NCBI GenBank assembly: GCA_027343665.1
Contig: DAHWKL010000001.1
Coordinates: 110,770 to 174,769 of the forward strand
Source of the DNA: an archaeon
GTDB taxonomy: Archaea > Nanobdellota > Nanobdellia > Pacearchaeales > GW2011-AR1
Direction: 5' to 3'
DNA length: 64,000 nt
The translations under genes were made by a program, and so were the position numbers. Below are positions 53,135-62,768 of the stretch, piece after piece (the first letter of the stretch is position 1; the number at the start of each line of letters is the position of its first letter). The notes beneath the pieces are model-generated. The model was not told the DNA's origin. It saw nothing but the letters and a program-made list of their open reading frames with translations, and did no database searches.

Positions 53135-53710
53135 ATGGAAGGTGAAGAGATTGAAGCACAGCTCGGGAAGACTTCCGATATTGAACTTTGGATAGGAGAT
53201 TATGATTACATCTTTTCTGACTTTGATTCAAGACCCTACTCTGAAAGACTTTTATCTGAGGACTTACTCACTGAAATGAACCGTGTGAGTAAAGACAAGA
53301 AATCTGAAGAGATAGAGATCCAATTTATCATGCCAAACGACAAAAGAGACCAGAAAAAAGAGGCCGTGATAAAGAAAAGGCTTAAAGACCAGTTCAAGAT
53401 AAATCTAAAAAACATAGAAGAGACCAAAAAAAAGATATTGCGTCAGGGAAGCACATTCGTCTTTTTTGGAATTATCTTCATGGTCATTGCAACATTCTTC
53501 CTAACAAATAATGGAAACAATTACTTTCTCACTTTTTTGTCTGTCATTTCAGAACCTGCCGGATGGTTTCTTTTTTGGGAAGGCCTGAATCTTCTGATTT
53601 TTGACGTGAAAAAAAAGCTTCCGGATCTTGAATTCTACGATAAGATATCAAAAGCAAAGATAAACTTTGTTGATGAAAATCCCGTCAAGCAACCACAGAA
53701 GACCATTTAA
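53135..53710 (+). CDS. Cytoplasmic domain plus two-helix membrane protein
   Basis: The protein has 191 residues. The first 95 are a charged cytoplasmic domain (EGEEIEAQLGKTSDIELWIGDYDYIFSDFD...), followed by a long basic helix and two hydrophobic helices (about 105-125 and 130-155), then a short tail. No family is recognised. It follows tRNA-Val directly and precedes the nucleotidyltransferase gene by 50 bases. Confidence 0.7.
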   Translation: MEGEEIEAQLGKTSDIELWIGDYDYIFSDFDSRPYSERLLSEDLLTEMNRVSKDKKSEEIEIQFIMPNDKRDQKKEAVIKKRLKDQFKINLKNIEETKKKILRQGSTFVFFGIIFMVIATFFLTNNGNNYFLTFLSVISEPAGWFLFWEGLNLLIFDVKKKLPDLEFYDKISKAKINFVDENPVKQPQKTI

Positions 53711-53759
53711 TCGAGATAGTTCCCCAAACTTTTATAAAGAACTGCTTTGTTTTTAGAGA

Positions 53760-55532
53760 ATGGTTGCGGAAAGCACTGATTCTATACCTGGAATGAACCT
53801 TAACTATTCTAAGCCGCAGATTCCGCCGACAAACCCTGAAGAAGAAAAAGCAAAGTTCGAAAAAACCAAGAAAGAAATCGAAAAGCTGAAAAATTTCGCT
53901 CTTAAAAAATTCAAATACATACTTGCTTTCGGAATATTACCCCCTCAGTCAATTCCAAAGTTCATCGAGGAAGAAGAAGCACCAGAGAACTCAAAAGATC
54001 ACGTCCATATAGAAATAATCGTTCCTGACGAAAAGTCAAAGGAAATTCCGAAGATAAAACAGGAACTGATAAAAGAAATTGAAAGCACTAAAGAAAAAGT
54101 CTGGGCACACATAATGACCCCTTCTGAAATATGGGAAATATGCATGGATCAGAAATTTGAACTTTCGGGGGCAATCGCCATGAGCTATCCAATATATGAC
54201 AAAGGTATCCTTGGAGCATTAAGAGTATCGGAGATACATAAATCTCTTGTTCTCCAGAAGTTTGAAAAATATGTCGTGAGTTATGTAATAGGCGGTAGCT
54301 TAATCAGAGGTGATGCAGCAAAAACAAGTGATGTCGATGTTTTTGTCATAATTAATGATACAGATGTCAAGAAAATGCCAAGACGTGAACTTCTTGAAAG
54401 ATTAAGGGGAATAATATACCAATACGTTGCTGAAGCTTCCCAAATTGCAGGCGTAAAAAATAGATTAGAGCCGCAAATTTATCTTCTGACAGATTTTTGG
54501 GATGCCGTGAAAGATGCACACCCGGTAATGTTCACATTCATAAGAGATGGTGTTCCACTTTATGACAGGGGCACTTTTATGCCATGGAAAGCTCTTCTGA
54601 GAATGGGAAAATTAAAGCCTTCGCCGGAATCAATTGATATGTTCATGAGCATGGGTGATGGAGTAATCCAAAGAAGTAAAAGAACTCTCCTCTCAGAAAT
54701 TTTCACAAACATTTTCTGGGGCGTTACAACACCTGCGCAGGCAATGGTAATGCTGAATGGTGGTGCGCCGCCCAACGCAAAAAAAGAACTGGTCAATGAA
54801 TTCAAAAAGGAATTTTTGGAAAAAGGCATGCTTGAGAAAAAATACGTCGATTTTTTGGAAAAAGTGGTTCAGACGTGGAGAGATTATGAACATGAAAAGA
54901 TAAAAGACATTTCCGGAGCTGAAATTGACAAGCTTCTCAAACAGACAGAAGAGTTCAACAGCAGATTGAAAGATTTAAGAAAGGAGATTGAAGCAAAAGC
55001 TCAGGAAAAGACAATGGAACAGATATATGGAGATGTGATAGAACTCCTGAAAAACATGATGGGAAACAAAACTCCGGAAAAGCTTGCTGAAGAATTCGAG
55101 AGGGAATATGTAAAGAAGGCAAAATTCACAAACCAACACTTGAGAATACTTAAAGATGTAATAAAAGCAAAAAAGGAATTCAAAAAAGAAAAAGCGGAAT
55201 TTCATAAAATAGACAGAGTCAGAAAAGATGCGGATATATTGATAAAAGATCTTATTGAGTACATTCAAAGAAAAGACCTTACTTCCATAAACAAAGGAAA
55301 AATGATCCTGAAAACAAAAGACAAAAGGTTGGAAATTGTCAATGCAGACGGAAAAACTTTCCTTTTTGAAGGCAATTCCGTGAAGAAAGTCTCAGGAAAA
55401 ATCGAAGAATCGAACCTCGAAGAATTTGAAAAGGCTATGTCAAAACAGAAAGATAGCCCTTCAGTTGAAATAGATTCAAAAGTTTTTGACACACTGAAGA
55501 AAAATTACGGCGATTTTGAAGTAATATTTTAA
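53760..55532 (+). CDS. Nucleotidyltransferase-domain protein with long helical C-terminus (DPANN-type)
   Basis: The protein has 590 residues. The minimal nucleotidyltransferase motif GGSLIRGDAAKTSDVDVFVI (G-S then D-x-D) is near residues 178-197, preceded by an N-terminal helical region (about 1-160). A C-terminal half follows that is mostly long helices and coiled coil, ending with a small beta-rich segment (KTFLFEGNSVKKVSGKI). The part from about 275 to 420 resembles the C-terminal half of the 284-residue protein at 59333. Pol-beta-type nucleotidyltransferases add nucleotides to proteins, RNA or small molecules; the target is unknown. Confidence 0.85.
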   Translation: MVAESTDSIPGMNLNYSKPQIPPTNPEEEKAKFEKTKKEIEKLKNFALKKFKYILAFGILPPQSIPKFIEEEEAPENSKDHVHIEIIVPDEKSKEIPKIKQELIKEIESTKEKVWAHIMTPSEIWEICMDQKFELSGAIAMSYPIYDKGILGALRVSEIHKSLVLQKFEKYVVSYVIGGSLIRGDAAKTSDVDVFVIINDTDVKKMPRRELLERLRGIIYQYVAEASQIAGVKNRLEPQIYLLTDFWDAVKDAHPVMFTFIRDGVPLYDRGTFMPWKALLRMGKLKPSPESIDMFMSMGDGVIQRSKRTLLSEIFTNIFWGVTTPAQAMVMLNGGAPPNAKKELVNEFKKEFLEKGMLEKKYVDFLEKVVQTWRDYEHEKIKDISGAEIDKLLKQTEEFNSRLKDLRKEIEAKAQEKTMEQIYGDVIELLKNMMGNKTPEKLAEEFEREYVKKAKFTNQHLRILKDVIKAKKEFKKEKAEFHKIDRVRKDADILIKDLIEYIQRKDLTSINKGKMILKTKDKRLEIVNADGKTFLFEGNSVKKVSGKIEESNLEEFEKAMSKQKDSPSVEIDSKVFDTLKKNYGDFEVIF

Positions 55533-55586
55533 CTTAGACTATTATTGAAATTCACAAAAAGAATATCCCAAAAACAACTTCCTAAT

Positions 55587-56063
55587 TTACTTTCTTCTTT
55601 TGCCAGCAAATCTCTTCTTAAAAACAAAAAATCCAAGCCATGACAAAAATGCTCCGATGAGAGCAAAGATTATCGGGTCTATTATAATATTGATATAAAC
55701 CCCAATCTGGACCATTGTCTGAACAGTCTGTGCATCCACACCCTGTTTCACTGCTGCCTGTATCGCCTGTGCAATCTTCTCAGGATAAGCATAATAAGAA
55801 ATTATTCCGATAACTGCTGAGATTAAACCAATCGCAACACCAGCATAAGCTCCTGCCTTGGCAGGAGTTATATCACTCTTTTCTTTTGCAACTTTATAAC
55901 TCACTAAGCCAAATACATAAAGCATGACAAGTATAGATAATACAGTAGAAAGAGCTGTGCCTATCCAAGTTTGGACAGGAAGAACCATCACAAGAAGTGA
56001 ATAAACTGCATAGATTATAACAGAAGATTCTATCAAATCCCAAATATTAGCCTTTTTTTCCAT
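55587..56063 (-). CDS. Small multi-helix membrane protein (Yip1-like)
   Basis: The protein has 158 residues and four predicted helices (about 10-30, 35-55, 72-95, 125-148) with a basic C-terminus (KKRFAGKRRK). Spacing of helices and the KVAKEKSDITPAKAG loop recall the Yip1/YIP-type family, but weakly. It is on the minus strand, convergent with the nucleotidyltransferase gene. Confidence 0.68.
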   Translation of the reverse strand: MEKKANIWDLIESSVIIYAVYSLLVMVLPVQTWIGTALSTVLSILVMLYVFGLVSYKVAKEKSDITPAKAGAYAGVAIGLISAVIGIISYYAYPEKIAQAIQAAVKQGVDAQTVQTMVQIGVYINIIIDPIIFALIGAFLSWLGFFVFKKRFAGKRRK

Positions 56064-56134
56064 ACTTTGATAAAGTTTTTCGTATATATAAACATAATGA
56101 AAAATTCTAAAAACCTGCTATTTCTCTCAATTCC

Positions 56135-57247
56135 ATGAAATATCTCTTGATATTAGGACGGAATGTTGAACTATCGAATGCCGAGGTGTCTTCATATTTT
56201 GAAAGCCATGAAAATAAGATATTAAATTCTGAACTTATCAAAAATGGATTACTGATAGAAACACAAGAACCTCTTGAAAAAGGTCTTGTGAATTCTTTTG
56301 GAGGGGTAGTCTCTGTAGGCAAGGTAATTGCATCAGGCAAACCAAAAGAAATCATAAAAAAATTGGAAAATGAAAACCTCTACATGGGCAAGAGCAATAA
56401 GCTAAATTATGCCATCTGGAATTTCTCAGATGATTATGAAATCTTCACAGATTATCTTAAGATGAGATTCAAAGAAGAGAAAATAAAAGCTACAATCAAG
56501 CATCTTGAGAACAGGATGGAAATGCAGGACGGGGAGATGGCACAGATGGTTTCTTCAAAATTACTTGACAAGGAGTACTTTGTCTTTGGTAAAGATATTG
56601 CCTGCTTTGGTGAAATCTATGAAACTTTTGACTCACATGCTCTTGAAGAACGCGATATGAAAAAGCCGGTAAGACGTGAAGCTCTGGCAATTTCTCCGCG
56701 GCTTGCCAAGATATTGGTAAATCTATCCGAATCAGAGCCCGGGAAAACCTTGCTTGACCCTTTCTGCGGGATTGGAACAATATTGTCAGAAGCTCTTCTG
56801 CAAGAGATCAGAGTTATCGGGATAGACAAAGACAAAAGTGCTATTATTGGTGCACGACAGAATCTGGAATGGTCAGGGTTCAACCGCACAGATTACAGAT
56901 TGATTAACGGAGATTCTACAAAAGAGAAAATCTCACACGCGGATTTCATAGCAACCGAACCGGATTTGGGAGAGATAATAAGAGAAACACCCACAGAAAA
57001 TAAGGCAAGAGCAACACTTGAAAAATTTGAGGATTTAATCATAAAAGTGATAAATAATTTCAAGGAAGATATTTCTGGTAAAATAACTTTCACTTCACCT
57101 TACATAAAGATTGGAAAAAAGAGGGTCGGTCCAAACACCGAAAAAATCCTCACCTTAACAGGATATACCCTTATTTATAAAATCCCGGAATTTCGTGAGA
57201 ATCAGATTGTCGGAAGAATGATTTATGTTCTTCAGGGACGAAAGTAA
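56135..57247 (+). CDS. Trm-G10-like THUMP/SAM-dependent RNA methyltransferase
   Basis: The protein has 370 residues. The N-terminal half (1-165) is THUMP-like; the C-terminal SAM-binding domain has motif I LDPFCGIGTILSEALLQ near 205 and motif IV-like ATEPDLGE near 270. Trm-G10 normally carries DPPYG; here TEPDLG replaces it, as in a branch I remember from related archaea with TEPYLG. The expected reaction is N2-methylation of a guanine in tRNA (G10), but the altered motif leaves this open. Confidence 0.86.
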   Translation: MKYLLILGRNVELSNAEVSSYFESHENKILNSELIKNGLLIETQEPLEKGLVNSFGGVVSVGKVIASGKPKEIIKKLENENLYMGKSNKLNYAIWNFSDDYEIFTDYLKMRFKEEKIKATIKHLENRMEMQDGEMAQMVSSKLLDKEYFVFGKDIACFGEIYETFDSHALEERDMKKPVRREALAISPRLAKILVNLSESEPGKTLLDPFCGIGTILSEALLQEIRVIGIDKDKSAIIGARQNLEWSGFNRTDYRLINGDSTKEKISHADFIATEPDLGEIIRETPTENKARATLEKFEDLIIKVINNFKEDISGKITFTSPYIKIGKKRVGPNTEKILTLTGYTLIYKIPEFRENQIVGRMIYVLQGRK

Positions 57248-57302
57248 TTATAAAGTGGTCACAAATATAAAGATTTATAAGATTCAAACCATTTAGACTT
57301 AG

Positions 57303-57644
57303 ATGAAGATCAAGAACTTATTAGATAAACTCAAAGAAAAAGACGAGGTCATTCCAATTGAAAAAGCTGAAAAAGTCTTGTCCGCAGTTGGGATAGATAT
57401 AAATTCGCTAAGCCTGCCCAACCTAACAAGTAATGGATATAGAAAGTATTTCAAGAATTTAGAATTGAGACCTTATATGGATATTGATGAACTAAAAGTA
57501 AAAGTAACGGGAGAGTATGTAAGCTACCCTGCGGACTTCCACCTTTATGTTAAAAAAGTTTCTATGTTCACCCAAGAAAAAAAGATTTTAAATCCACCAT
57601 CAACAAAAGTTACGATAGACACTTTTGGAAGGATAAAAAATTAA
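57303..57644 (+). CDS. Uncharacterised 113-residue protein
   Basis: This small soluble protein has helical start (LLDKLKEKDEVIPIEKAEKVLSAVGIDIN) and a beta-rich end (ELKVKVTGEYVSYPADFHLYVKKVSMF). No family is recognised. A TATA-like sequence lies upstream, and a terminator-like hairpin with T-run follows at 57713. Confidence 0.65.
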   Translation: MKIKNLLDKLKEKDEVIPIEKAEKVLSAVGIDINSLSLPNLTSNGYRKYFKNLELRPYMDIDELKVKVTGEYVSYPADFHLYVKKVSMFTQEKKILNPPSTKVTIDTFGRIKN

Positions 57645-57712
57645 TCTTTAATTTTTTAAGTTTCCTGTGAAAAAAATTCATTGTAGCAATAAGTTAGGCA
57701 GAACCAAAGTTT

Positions 57713-57740
57713 ACAAAAAAAACTTCGCCGAAGGTTTTTT
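57713..57740 (+). terminator. Terminator-like hairpin before eL33
   Basis: AAAAAACTTCGCCGAAGGTTTTTT forms a CTTCG/CGAAG stem with A-run on the 5' side and a T-run on the 3' side, between the 113-residue gene and eL33. It may terminate the upstream transcript. Confidence 0.45.
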
Positions 57741-57764
57741 AAACTAATTTTATTGATAATCATT

Positions 57765-58025
57765 ATGACAAAAGGCAAAGTAATACAATTTAGAAGGGGA
57801 AGGCACATAGTTCATGAAAGACACTTTTTAATCGAGGCAGAAGGCGTGGATTCAAAAGGAAAAGCCGAAAAACTCGTCGGGAAAGAAGTTGAATGGAAAT
57901 CCCCTGCAGGCAAGATCATAAAAGGGAAGATTGCAGCAGCTCACGGAAACAAGGGGGTCCTGAGGGCAATTTTTGAGAAAGGTCTTCCGGGACAATCTTT
58001 GACAACAGAGGTGAAAATAGAGTAA
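57765..58025 (+). CDS. rpl35ae: Large-subunit ribosomal protein eL33 (L35Ae)
   Basis: The protein has 86 residues: GKVIQFRRGRHIVHERHFLIEAEGV at the start and VGKEVEWKSPAGKIIKGKIAAAHGNKGVLRAIFEKGLPG, the L35Ae signature. The ATG at 57765 is the family start; a TTG or ATT-type start upstream is not needed. uL16 follows one base after the stop. Confidence 0.93.
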   Translation: MTKGKVIQFRRGRHIVHERHFLIEAEGVDSKGKAEKLVGKEVEWKSPAGKIIKGKIAAAHGNKGVLRAIFEKGLPGQSLTTEVKIE

Positions 58026-58026
58026 A

Positions 58027-58578
58027 ATGGCAGCATTAAGAAAAGCAAATGCATATTCAAAAAGACAGGTTGTTCCGTTCACAAGAGTCTCAAAAAGAAG
58101 ACAAAAATCATACATAAAAGTAGTTCCACCCCAGAAAATTGTGAAGTTCGAAATGGGAAAACCTTCGCTTTTCAATGAGGGGAAACTTCCACACATGCTT
58201 AAGGTTGTATCTACAGAGAAAGTCCAGATTAGGCACAATGCACTTGAAGCATGCAGACAATACATCAACAAAAGACTTGACGAAGACCTGGGGGGCCAAT
58301 ATTTTTTCAAAGTTGTCCCGTTCCCGCATCACATCCAAAGGGAAAACAAAATGCTTACAGGTGCAGGAGCTGACCGTATGCAGACAGGTATGCAGCTCTC
58401 ATTCGGGAAATCTATCGGAAAAGCAGCAATATTAAAACCTGGAAAAGAGCTTTTTATATTCGCACTTCCGAACGAAAAAGCAGTTCAGATAACAAGACAA
58501 TTGATAAGGCAAATTGATTCAAAACTTCCCGGCGGGATAAGGACAGATTATACAAATCTTTCTCAAAAAGCGCAGTAA
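58027..58578 (+). CDS. rpl10e: Large-subunit ribosomal protein uL16 (archaeal L10e)
   Basis: The protein has 183 residues. VPFTRVSKRRQKSYIKVVPPQKI at the start and VVPFPHHIQRENKMLTGAGADRMQTGMQLSFGKSIGKAA identify archaeal L10e/uL16, which forms part of the tRNA-binding region of the large subunit. It overlaps nothing and follows L35Ae by 1 base. Confidence 0.96.
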   Translation: MAALRKANAYSKRQVVPFTRVSKRRQKSYIKVVPPQKIVKFEMGKPSLFNEGKLPHMLKVVSTEKVQIRHNALEACRQYINKRLDEDLGGQYFFKVVPFPHHIQRENKMLTGAGADRMQTGMQLSFGKSIGKAAILKPGKELFIFALPNEKAVQITRQLIRQIDSKLPGGIRTDYTNLSQKAQ

Positions 58579-58645
58579 TTTTTGTTACTATTCTTAAGAA
58601 ACAACAAACCGAAAAGTTTATAAAGTCCGGAATTATCAATCTATT

Positions 58646-59311
58646 ATGACAAACGAGAAACAAAATGAGATGAGTGCTGAAGAGAAAAAAGCTGCAGCTC
58701 TTGAACAATTAAGGCAGGATAGGAAGAACAATCTTGAGAGCCTTTTGAGCTATAGTGCTGCAAATTACCTGAAAAGCACTGAGGCACCTTTTGGCTCCAT
58801 GGGCAACAGAGCAGGGAATTTCGCATTCAATGAATTTTTGACAAGCAAAAAAGCTAATGAAATAAGAGAAGCTTCTTATAATCAAAAAGTTCAGGAAGCT
58901 CAAAGTTATGGTACAATCTCACAGCCTGAATATACTACCAATTATGAACTTGAAAGAAATGCTCTTGGACTTATACAAGATGCACAGGTTAATTTAAACT
59001 TAAAAGATCTTGCGGATGTTATTAAGAAAATTGCTCCGGGATTAAAGATTGATATCCCTGATAAGATTCAAAATATGAATTACGCTTCCTTGGTGGAAAA
59101 AGCGCAAAAAGCCGGAGAAGATTACAAACCAACCCCAGAGGAAGAAGGACTTGCAGCTTATTTCCAAACTTTAACGACTGCCTACAAGTCTTTTGCGGGT
59201 TATGGTTTGATAGGCAGCACTATGACTGCAGAGTACAATGAAGCATTCGAGAAATTCTCAAAAGAATTTGCCCCTAAAGCGTCAGGTGAAGGCGGAGCGA
59301 CTAGTAAATAA
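58646..59311 (+). CDS. Uncharacterised 221-residue helical protein
   Basis: This soluble protein is almost wholly helical (SAEEKKAAALEQLRQDRKNNLESLLSYSAANYL ... DVIKKIAPGLKIDIPDKIQNMNYASLVEKAQKAG). It has an acidic and Gly/Ala-rich tail. No family is recognised. It lies just downstream of L10e and convergent with the 284-residue nucleotidyltransferase gene, in a zone of lineage-type proteins. Confidence 0.7.
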   Translation: MTNEKQNEMSAEEKKAAALEQLRQDRKNNLESLLSYSAANYLKSTEAPFGSMGNRAGNFAFNEFLTSKKANEIREASYNQKVQEAQSYGTISQPEYTTNYELERNALGLIQDAQVNLNLKDLADVIKKIAPGLKIDIPDKIQNMNYASLVEKAQKAGEDYKPTPEEEGLAAYFQTLTTAYKSFAGYGLIGSTMTAEYNEAFEKFSKEFAPKASGEGGATSK

Positions 59312-59332
59312 AATCAAGGGAAATTAAATAGG

Positions 59333-60187
59333 CTATTTTTTCTCACGCGCACCAACAATCTTCTCAATAAGTGAAATCATCTCTTTCATGAATTCCTCGG
59401 CTCTTTGCTGCCAAACTTCAATTTCTGAACCTTTGATATTTTTTATCTCCATATGATCTATCTTCTTATGAAGGTAATAAACATCTTTATACCATTCGAC
59501 GTATTTAATTTTCAAAAATCCTTTATCGACAAAAGCTTCTTTTAAGTCTATCATAACATGCTCAGGTGATGGGGGAAAATATCCTGCAGCCATAAGAGCA
59601 CCATGAGATGAATCAACCATAGACCAATAAATTCCGTCGATAGCGGTAAGCTCTGCTGCTTTACTTCTTGCAAGATGCGATGGAGACCTTTGTATGCATT
59701 GGTAAATCGCTTCCGGGGTTCCTTTAATCTTGCCCTGAAGCATCAGAAATTTCAAAGGCTCTATAAAGCCAGCAGCATCAAGAACAGGAAAACCACTCCT
59801 TATAACATTTAAAACTACCGGATCACCCTTCATAAGATCATCCCACCAAGTGGTAAGACGAATCGTGTTTATATGAAGTTCTGCACCATAGGGATTCTGC
59901 TGTAAAATTTTATCAAGTTCCTCCCTGTACCATGCAATGAGTTCCTGATCCCATTTTATTGAAACGTCATCAACAATTATGATTATATCAATGTCTGAAC
60001 CTAAAGTGGTATTTTCTTTCTCAACGGAACCAAAAAGCACAATTGATTTGATAATTTTCTTAAACTTTTCATAAGCCTTAGCTGCAAAGTCAGTCGCAAT
60101 TTCATGATCAGTTTTAAGATTGAGAGTTCTTGGGATAATCTTTTTTTTAACTTTCACCTTCTTCTTAGAAACAGTTTTATTCACCAT
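59333..60187 (-). CDS. Nucleotidyltransferase-domain protein, paralogue of the 53760 product
   Basis: The protein has 284 residues. A very basic N-terminus (VSKKKVKVKKK) is followed by a minimal nucleotidyltransferase motif LFGSVEKENTTLGSDIDIIII near 50-68 and a C-terminal helical region with segments PEAIYQCIQRSPSHLARSKAAELTAIDGIYWSM and PSPEHVMIDLKEAFVDKGFLKIKYVEW. These align by eye with GDGVIQRSKRTLLSEIF and APPNAKKELVNEFKKEFLEKGMLEKKYVDF of the 590-residue protein, so the two are related. Target unknown. Confidence 0.85.
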   Translation of the reverse strand: MVNKTVSKKKVKVKKKIIPRTLNLKTDHEIATDFAAKAYEKFKKIIKSIVLFGSVEKENTTLGSDIDIIIIVDDVSIKWDQELIAWYREELDKILQQNPYGAELHINTIRLTTWWDDLMKGDPVVLNVIRSGFPVLDAAGFIEPLKFLMLQGKIKGTPEAIYQCIQRSPSHLARSKAAELTAIDGIYWSMVDSSHGALMAAGYFPPSPEHVMIDLKEAFVDKGFLKIKYVEWYKDVYYLHKKIDHMEIKNIKGSEIEVWQQRAEEFMKEMISLIEKIVGAREKK

Positions 60188-60242
60188 CTTTATACTCCAA
60201 TATATATTTTGAGGTATTTAAATTTTAGGCTACTGGTGTAAA

Positions 60243-62111
60243 TTAAAATTCACCGCCCCCCATGCGACCTCCTGAACCCTGCTGGAAAGATCCCCCCAGG
60301 CTTTGAGGAAGCTGTGAAAATCCGGCTCCGAAAACTTGATAGTTTGTATGGGGGAGCATCTGACCATATCCTTCCATATAACTTTGTTGAAATCCTCCTG
60401 CCTGAGACCAGTAAGGTCCTTTGGTAGAAGAGTATATTGGCGAACCGTAAGCTTCCAAAATCTGGGGAAAAGGGGAACTCTTGAACTGCTGAAACCATCC
60501 CCCCACTTCATTTATTTTTATTGCTTTTGCAGCCTTGTCTCCAAGAGCCTCGACAAGAGCGCGTATAGGAACATTTCCCATGCCCGGAGGGAGATGCGTA
60601 TCATTAAAACCAAAATTATCTGTCAGGTGGACCTTATTCACAAATTTTCCAAGAGGTTTAGCTTCTTCCACAAGTTCCTTCTCGGTAAAACCGTACTTTC
60701 TTGACATATTAAGATGCCCCACATCAAAAGTCACACCTATAAGCTTCTCAGAAATTCTTTTTGCTTCGCTTTCCGAAAGATGCCTTTCTTTCATTAGTTT
60801 TTTTTCAAAACTATCTCTTGATGCAAGAACGAGATTTTTTAGGTCTTCTCCCTGTGAAAAACCCATTCCCTGATATAAATTTTCAAGCGAAAGTGCAGGG
60901 GCCTTGTCTTTTTTCAGATCATATGCATGAAGTGCAACATTCGAAAAAGTCTCGGAAGCTTTTTCCGTTGAAAATTTTTCTATACTTTCTAACATGTTAG
61001 GATTCATCTCCTTCAATTTTTCGGCAAAAACTTGCATGGCATTAGCTTGATTCCTAATGCTATTAGAAGAATAATACATCTTACTCTTCTCTTCTTCAGT
61101 CAACTTTCCATCCACCATTTTCTCAGGATCAACTCCATAAAGGTCTTTTGCAAAATCCTTTGACATTGTTAGAAGCTCTTTTTTTTGATTATCATTCCCA
61201 AATTCATAGGCTCTTGAAAACATTGTACTAAGCATTTTATGAACATCCTCAAGATAAGAACGGGCAGACTGGACAGACAAAACTTCGTTTTTCTCATCAG
61301 GAGCAAGTGAATTGAAATAATATGAATCTTCTGCAGCTCTTAGGGCCATCATCTGAGCGTTTTCAGGTATCTTCGAAATTATGTTATCCACATTGACCTT
61401 TTGAAAAATTATCTTATCAATCTGATCTTCCCAAAGAGTCGTATTCGCAATTTTCATCTGCTCCTCAGGGGAATAATTCTTCTTTGAGACATATCTAAGT
61501 TCATTTGTCTTCTCATCTTTTATCGGCTGAGCATAATATCTGACCTCTTCTTTTAAAGGTCTTATCTCTCCTGTCTCCCTGTCAACAGCAATCAATTGAT
61601 CCATAACTTTTCTCCTTCCGTTCTCATCTTCTATATATTTGAACGTGGAGCCATATGTGTTTGAACCGTGAATTGTTATAGGCATGTTGCCTTTATCATC
61701 CATCTCTGCCGCTTTATCAATAACATCTTTAAGATGTTTTTCAACTGCAAGTCTGTTCATTTCATCATAACCCCTCTCTCCAAAACCTGATGGATCAGTG
61801 CCCCTTATCGGCGCATGCATAGTAAGTTGTGCTCCTGCAAGTTTAGCTTTTCTTCTCATTTCAGCAAAATGCTGTTTGGGAATCGTCTCAAAGATATTCT
61901 GATCAAGATTACCGATTTCCATAACAGAAATGCCTTGATTCAAAGCCTGGCTCAAAGCAGCAATTTGATTGGCAGTAGAAGGATCTGTCGTCAGACCAAG
62001 CTGATGGGCTGGAATGAAATTATTTTTTCCCAGATAAGGACTATCCCCAGACGGGCTAAAAGACTGATAACCCGGTTCATAAAAATTTTCGATTTTATAA
62101 CTTCCTGCCAT
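60243..62111 (-). CDS. Large TIM-barrel (xylose isomerase/AP endonuclease 2-like) protein
   Basis: The protein has 622 residues. Barrel strands with metal ligands appear at GISVMEIGNLD near 54, QLTMHAPIRG near 92, TFDVGHLNMS near 475 and NKVHLTDNFGFNDTHLPPGMGNV near 505. Between about 170 and 440 is a long helical insertion. The C-terminus is rich in Gly, Gln and Ser (QGSGGRMGGGEF). Such barrels hydrolyse or isomerise sugars or cleave abasic sites; with the insertion the substrate cannot be predicted. It precedes the 284-residue gene by 55 bases on the same strand. Confidence 0.82.
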   Translation of the reverse strand: MAGSYKIENFYEPGYQSFSPSGDSPYLGKNNFIPAHQLGLTTDPSTANQIAALSQALNQGISVMEIGNLDQNIFETIPKQHFAEMRRKAKLAGAQLTMHAPIRGTDPSGFGERGYDEMNRLAVEKHLKDVIDKAAEMDDKGNMPITIHGSNTYGSTFKYIEDENGRRKVMDQLIAVDRETGEIRPLKEEVRYYAQPIKDEKTNELRYVSKKNYSPEEQMKIANTTLWEDQIDKIIFQKVNVDNIISKIPENAQMMALRAAEDSYYFNSLAPDEKNEVLSVQSARSYLEDVHKMLSTMFSRAYEFGNDNQKKELLTMSKDFAKDLYGVDPEKMVDGKLTEEEKSKMYYSSNSIRNQANAMQVFAEKLKEMNPNMLESIEKFSTEKASETFSNVALHAYDLKKDKAPALSLENLYQGMGFSQGEDLKNLVLASRDSFEKKLMKERHLSESEAKRISEKLIGVTFDVGHLNMSRKYGFTEKELVEEAKPLGKFVNKVHLTDNFGFNDTHLPPGMGNVPIRALVEALGDKAAKAIKINEVGGWFQQFKSSPFPQILEAYGSPIYSSTKGPYWSQAGGFQQSYMEGYGQMLPHTNYQVFGAGFSQLPQSLGGSFQQGSGGRMGGGEF

Positions 62112-62163
62112 TTTCCCTCTTTATACTATGGGGAGATGGAGATTTATTAAATTATTGATATCT

Positions 62164-62724
62164 TTAAGATGGCCCTGTCACGAATTTCTTCTTTGCGAGA
62201 TAATCCTTTCTCATAGTCTCCTCCGGCGTAACCGGATTCCACTCATTTTTCGGACCACTAACTATTCCACCACTTGATTTTTCAAGATGTTTGTAAAGCG
62301 CTTTTTGCTCTTCCAGAATCCTGTCTGTAGACGAAATATTGGAATCGGAAAAATGCGTATCGATGTCCATCCCCTCGTATTTTATTAAGTCATCTTCCGG
62401 TTTTTTTATGTAATCAAAATCTGCATCGGAATTCTGTTCTTCTCTTTGTTTTGGCAAAGAATCTTCAAGGTTTCGCTGAGGTAATTCAAGGATATTTTCA
62501 AGAGAGACCTCATTCTTCTGACTAGTTATGAATCTCAACATTCTCTGGTTAAAAGAGTTGTCATCAAAAAAAACTTCTTCTGGAGATTCTTCTTCGATAG
62601 GATCTTCATCAGACTCTTCATTTTCATCATAAGGCTCATGATCTTCAAACCAATCTATCGAAGCCTCTTCATGGTTCCCTTTATCTTTTTTTTCCGAAGT
62701 TTTTCCCTTATCTTTCTTTGCCAT
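62164..62724 (-). CDS. Acidic 186-residue protein of unknown function
   Basis: The protein is very acidic (EEASIDWFEDHEPYDENEESDEDPIEEESPEEVFFDD) with a Lys-rich start (AKKDKGKTSEKKDKG) and a basic end (YLAKKKFVTG). Low-complexity composition points to a disordered protein. The ATG at 62724 starts AKKDK. It precedes the TIM-barrel gene on the same strand. No family is recognised. Confidence 0.7.
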   Translation of the reverse strand: MAKKDKGKTSEKKDKGNHEEASIDWFEDHEPYDENEESDEDPIEEESPEEVFFDDNSFNQRMLRFITSQKNEVSLENILELPQRNLEDSLPKQREEQNSDADFDYIKKPEDDLIKYEGMDIDTHFSDSNISSTDRILEEQKALYKHLEKSSGGIVSGPKNEWNPVTPEETMRKDYLAKKKFVTGPS

Positions 62725-62768
62725 AATTAGCTCATGCAAATGAGATATTTAATTTTTCTCATTGGGTG

